Assembly: GCA_037074765.1 (NCBI GenBank)
Contig: JBAMDO010000066.1
Location: 62,001-126,000 of the forward strand
Source of the DNA: Mansonella perstans
Taxonomy: Eukaryota > Nematoda > Chromadorea > Rhabditida > Onchocercidae
Direction: 5' to 3'
DNA: 64,000 bases
Part shown: positions 59,716 to 64,000 of the stretch, in pieces
Position numbering within the stretch: position 1 is the first letter of the stretch
Layout of the letters: each line of letters opens with the position of its first letter
Made by a program: the position numbers and the translations under genes
The notes under the pieces: model-generated
Database searches by the model: none
Told to the model about the DNA's origin: nothing
What the model saw: only the letters and a program-made list of their open reading frames with translations

Positions 59716-60292
59716 ATAATAAACTCTCACTTTAATTTACAATATTATTCGTGTCTAATCGCATGAAAACTTAAGTTAATTAATTCTTTAACTATTTTCA
59801 ACTCATTTATATTATTAATAACTTGTATTATTTATAATTTGATGCATTTTGGATAAAACAATTTGATAAGGTAACATGACCTGAAAGAGACTCCATTTCA
59901 AAAACACTAAATCATAAGTAATCCTAACTCTATTCAGGGCTACGAGCCTAAAACTCAGGCATTTATCAACGAGTAAAATGCCTTAGATCCTTTTCCTACT
60001 TCTCAGCGCTCTCATCCATTAATATACTGCTTTCAACAATAAACCAACAGGAACAGGAAAAGGAGCTTCCTGTATTTGGTATTCGGTGAGATTCCTGGTA
60101 TTCCTTGTACTCCTGGTTCATGTTGTTGGCATTGGCCAAGTATCATTTCATGATCCTCACATATTTCCTGGAATTTACGTGAATTACGCTATTTTTTACT
60201 CTTACTGAAATATTTTTACTCTTACTGACGTGACTTTATAATAAATTTTTAAGTTAAAACGTGCCTGTAACCTGTAAGTTGATGATTTTGAA

Positions 60293-62384
60293 ATGGCATC
60301 ACCCGGACGCATTGCTATACTAATTGATTTATCCGGTACGCTACACGTTGATGATATTTGTATTGCCGGAGTTTCAGCAGCTTTACAGCGATTAAGGCGT
60401 AATCCACGTTGTACCATCAAATTCGTCACCAATACAACGAAGGTATTCCATCTCTTGATAGCATTTCGTGCAATCTTGTATCTCTTTTAATGTACTTATT
60501 TTCAATAAATTTATGTAATAGAATTACACGTGAAGTTTATTCAACGTGTCGAATGTCAAAAATTTTTCTCTAAGAATTTTGAAAAGTTTAAAATATTTTA
60601 ATAGTTGCGTAGTTTCTTTCATTTCTTTTTGCCATAACTTTCTTTATAATATTTTTATGATTCTGTTCACTTTTTGACATTATTTTGTTGTTATGAGATC
60701 CATTTGCTTTCTGCCCGGAATGATTTGGCTTCCACCAGTTTACTGGATAATAAGCTATTAAATTTTTCAAATATAAGTTAGCAAAATATTCAAAATTATC
60801 CGAATTCTATTCGCAGAATAGCTGCTTTAAGCAATACCAATTCGTTTAGTATTCAAAATTTTTTCATGCTAAAGTAGGATAATTAATCTTAATCTCTTTA
60901 TCATTTTTGAAGAACTAATTAGATTTAGATAAAAATATATATAGCAAATTCATAGCCGCCTTTTGAGTTTGATTTCGCGTTTTTTTTTTCAGGAATCTGA
61001 AGGTCGACTTTACGAACGTCTTACAAAACTTGGGCTGGAAATTAAACGAGCTGAAATATTTACTTCACTTACTGCTGCTAAAAATCTTATCAAAAAAGAC
61101 AGTCTACAGCCAATGTTACTTCTAGAAAAAGAGGCACTCGAAGATTTCACAGGTAGACATTATCAAATCATTTAATTCACTATAGCTGAAAAGTAAATTA
61201 ACCTGCCATTTTATTTCCATAGCAAAATATTCAGTAAATCTACATTTTTTCTTTATCTTATTAGTAATTATTAATTATATGGTACAGTCTAAATATTAAC
61301 ATTCATTAACATTTATGATATATCCATTTATTAGTGATATGATTTAGATGTGGTCGTTAAGAAACCAAATGCAGTAGTTGTTGGATTTGCACCCTCACAA
61401 TTCAGTTTTGTATATCTGAATGAAGCATTTCGATTATTGCTGGACGGTGCGAAACTGATTGCCATTCATAAAGGACGATATCATAAACGAAAAGATGGTT
61501 TGTCACTTGGGCCAGGTCCTTTCGTTGAAGCGCTTGAATATGCCGCCGATGTTAAAGTAACTATTTCTCAGTGATGTTGTGTATTGCATTATGTTTTACT
61601 TAATTTTTTTTTTGATAGATTGTGTTTTATGTAATCAGTTATGAATACTTTACCATTTTTTAGATTGTTTTATTATTATTTTCTTCATAAAGGAGGAAAA
61701 GCAATTATGACATGATTTATGTGTATTTGGAGTTTTTTAGGCTCAAGTAGTTGGTAAACCGGAACGTGCGTTCTTTTTAGCGGCTTTAGCTAGTGCCGGT
61801 GAATTTTTGACGCCACAGCAAGCTGTAATGATTGGTGATGATGTTCGAGATGACGTTCTTGGTGCTATTAATGCTGGAATGCGTGGGATCCTCGTGAAAA
61901 CTGGCAAATATTGTGAAGGTTTCTTCAGTTTTTTTCTTGCGATTTCAATTTTATGTGTTCGTGATTTTATATAAGAATCTGAAGTTTGGATGTGGTATCA
62001 TAAAAAGTTTCAGTTACAGTTTCACTTTAAAATATGGTTAGTGAATTAAGCATTTGTCAATGTCATGAAAAATGAAAAAGCAGAACTACTACCAATAGAT
62101 ACAGCCGAAATTACATGTTTAACAACTATCTCAACCAAAAAGCAGAATTTGATCGGTTTCTGTTTCCGATCACTGCTTAATTGTTGTCTGGTCTTATTAC
62201 AAATAAAATTTGTGAATTGAATTTGCATAAAATAAATCCTTTTTGCTAGATGTTATATACGTTTTTCACTAATATAAAAAAGAATTTTGCAGGCGATGAG
62301 CTGGAAATACCGGAAGATTCAAGAAACTGTGTGGACAGTTTTGTAGAAGCGGTTGATTTAATCGAAAAAAATCTCGTAAAATGA
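60293..62384 (+). CDS. HDHD2: HAD-superfamily hydrolase, HDHD2-like, 5 exons
   Basis: Exons 60293-60442, 60993-61152, 61348-61556, 61741-61918 and 62293-62384 encode 262 residues. That matches the length of animal HDHD2 (about 259), a C2-cap HAD phosphatase of poorly known substrate. Motif I is DLSGT (Asp12 nucleophile), followed by TLHVDD. Motif II is FVTNTTK. The C2 cap holds [23 protein letters not shown] and [15 protein letters not shown]. Motif III lysine is in VVGKPE. Motif IV is [11 protein letters not shown]. All joints keep frame and the stop is TGA. The second motif I acidic residue, normally Asp in HAD phosphatases, is Ser14, as in HDHD2 relatives. The ATG has A at -3. A TTTTTAAG at 60246-60253 could be a splice-leader acceptor but is weak. 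Confidence 0.95.
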
Positions 62385-64000
62385 CACTTCTGAAATGTGT
62401 TTCAGTCTATTTCATGAAACAGAAATGAATATCCTCATCAGATGCAAATAATTAAAAATTTGATTTGTTAGCAGAGGATAGCATCGTTTTCAATGTAGAT
62501 AAGCAAAAGTATTGGCTAATTTATCGAAACTCAAAAAGAAATGTATATACATATGTATGTTTGAGAAATGTAATTTGGCGTCTTTTGTATAAATTTCTAT
62601 CTTATATTGCAGTTTATTGTTTTCATTTATGAAAGAGAATTTTAAGAAGTTATTTAGAAGTTGCAAATATTTTTTTACACTAGTATTAATCTGTTTTATT
62701 TCCTTATTCTTGAATTTGCTTGCTTTTTTCAAAACTTTCGGAATTTGTTCATGAAATATTTTGTTGTGAAATTTTACAGGTGCGGGTTCGGAGAGATATA
62801 CACTTTTAGTCTTGTATGAGCTTGAGATTGGTTTTTTCATCAGACATCCATAATTGTGATACCGACAGGTTTAGAAGGACCCTCATGTGATTACAAATTC
62901 TTGATATCACTCGAAGGTCATCTTGAAGACAAAAAAAATATTTTTTTTTATTAATTTGTTTATAATATTTGCAATAAAAACTAAGCTGCACTGCATTTGT
63001 AAAAGCTTTTATTGCATTGCATTTGTAAAAACTTTTACTGAATCCTTTGAAATTTCTTGACGCCAGTTATTTGTTAACTTCGTTGTTTAGCGTTTTAATA
63101 CTTTTATTAACGATACCTTTACTCCAGCGATTTGAAACAGCAGGCTAAAATGCATGTGAAAATGTGCGAATATAGAGATGGATATTTTTGAAAATTTGAA
63201 ACCTCTGCTTGGTCCTTTTTCAACAAAGTAAAGTTACAAGAGATTTTAGAGAAGGTGAACGAGAGCGATCAGAAGGTAATCGATATCAAGAATACTACTA
63301 CATTAATATCACTGGCAGCAGCATAGTTTGACAGTGAAAACAAAATTTGATGTGAAGGAATTAGAGAAACAATACTAAATGAAAAGAACAAGCTTCTGTT
63401 AGGAGATGTTATAAGTTTACAAAGACTGTTCATATATATAAGTTTACAAAGAAATATTAGGGTTTTTTTTGAAATGCTGTAAATTTATAAGAAATGTAGT
63501 AGTCGTGAAATGTATACTATAAAAGCTTAGAGGACATTCCGAAAAGGACATTTGCGAGCTTATCAGTGAAACTTCGCTGGAGAGCACGGTAGGACATGTG
63601 TTTGTGGGTTAAATGATACAAACCAATAAAATTTTTAAGGAAGAGTTAAAAATTTTCAACATGAAATGCTTTCATTTATTTATATTCCAATAAAATAAAT
63701 GAAGGAAAAACATGAAATATTTACAAAAAAAAATTTTCTTTTCGAACAGAGTCCGTTTTTCTTGAATAAAATAGAGTTTATTGTAAGTAGCAAATGAATC
63801 TGTTTCACTCTTGTTTATAGCACATATTATAGCTATAAAAGACTATATAAATTTGTTGAGTATTAATTGAAGAATTGATGATAACTTAATAGGTTAAACA
63901 TTTCTTCCTAAACTCTCACTAGTTGTTCAGGTGACAATTATGCCTCTCTTGCTTGACAGCAAAGTAATAATACAGTTGTGGAATAGAAATGTTAAGTTTA
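62385..64000. other. 3' flank of HDHD2-like gene; nothing recognised
   Basis: AT-rich non-coding sequence. An AATAAA lies near 62973 but is far from the stop codon. A short motif, AAGTTTACAAAGA, occurs twice at 63412 and 63440. No open frame on either strand looks coding. Confidence 0.5.

Larger units (their letters stand above)
57759..60292. other. Intergenic region between hum-2 and the HDHD2-like gene
   Basis: About 2.5 kb holding the myosin 3' UTR and the upstream region of the next gene. It contains two small tandem duplications and a longer imperfect repeat, listed separately. There is a GAGTTG-type repeat at 59515-59543. No gene or RNA is supported. Confidence 0.6.

Noticed and set aside
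59467..59730. 87-codon Asn/Gly/His-rich minus frame and 66-codon His/Tyr/Asp-rich plus frame
   Set aside because: Both are translations of the imperfect tandem repeat at 59596-59715. No start context, domains or splice evidence.
60055..60130. Short collagen-like Gly-X-Y frame on the minus strand (PGVQGIPGIS)
   Set aside because: Only three or four triplets long, with no extension on either side and no splice context. Likely chance in a CCTGG-rich patch.

Overview
The window is about 64 kb of very AT-rich eukaryotic DNA with many introns. Introns run from about 100 nt to several kb and follow nematode-type splice signals (acceptors ending TTTTCAG or TTTTAG, donors GTAAG or GTATT). Together with the gene families present, this suggests a nematode, most likely a parasitic clade III or filarial worm. 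The organism call is inference. No bacterial-type operons, CRISPR arrays or recognisable tRNA/rRNA genes were seen.

Three protein genes could be assembled exon by exon with reading frame kept across almost every junction. (1) On the minus strand, 18493 down to 4037, lies an alpha-neurexin (nrx-1 orthologue). Its 26 exons encode the complete ectodomain LNS1-EGF1-LNS2-LNS3-EGF2-LNS4-LNS5-EGF3-LNS6. The membrane anchor and cytoplasmic tail were not found and probably lie beyond the left edge. (2) On the plus strand, 36282-57758, lies a class V unconventional myosin (hum-2 orthologue). Its 41 exons encode about 1,844 residues: motor, six IQ motifs, coiled coils and DIL cargo-binding tail. (3) On the plus strand, 60293-62384, lies a five-exon HAD-family hydrolase of the HDHD2 type, 262 residues.

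Layout: 1-4036 is AT-rich sequence without recognised exons. Neurexin follows. A divergent gap of about 17.8 kb (18494-36281) separates neurexin from myosin V. It holds an imperfect inverted repeat, a minisatellite just upstream of the myosin start, and three small gene-like islands. Myosin V and the HDHD2-like gene are in tandem, about 2.5 kb apart. The last 1.6 kb shows nothing clear.

The most interesting signals are inside the large genes. A 27-nt in-frame microexon in neurexin sits where vertebrate neurexins carry alternative splice site 2. In the myosin V gene, a phase-matched pair of extra exons is followed by a stop codon and an AATAAA. They would give a short myosin with motor, neck and coiled coil but no DIL cargo-binding tail. 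Neurexin is a presynaptic adhesion receptor and myosin V an actin-based vesicle motor. Nothing in the sequence shows co-regulation, so any functional link is speculative.
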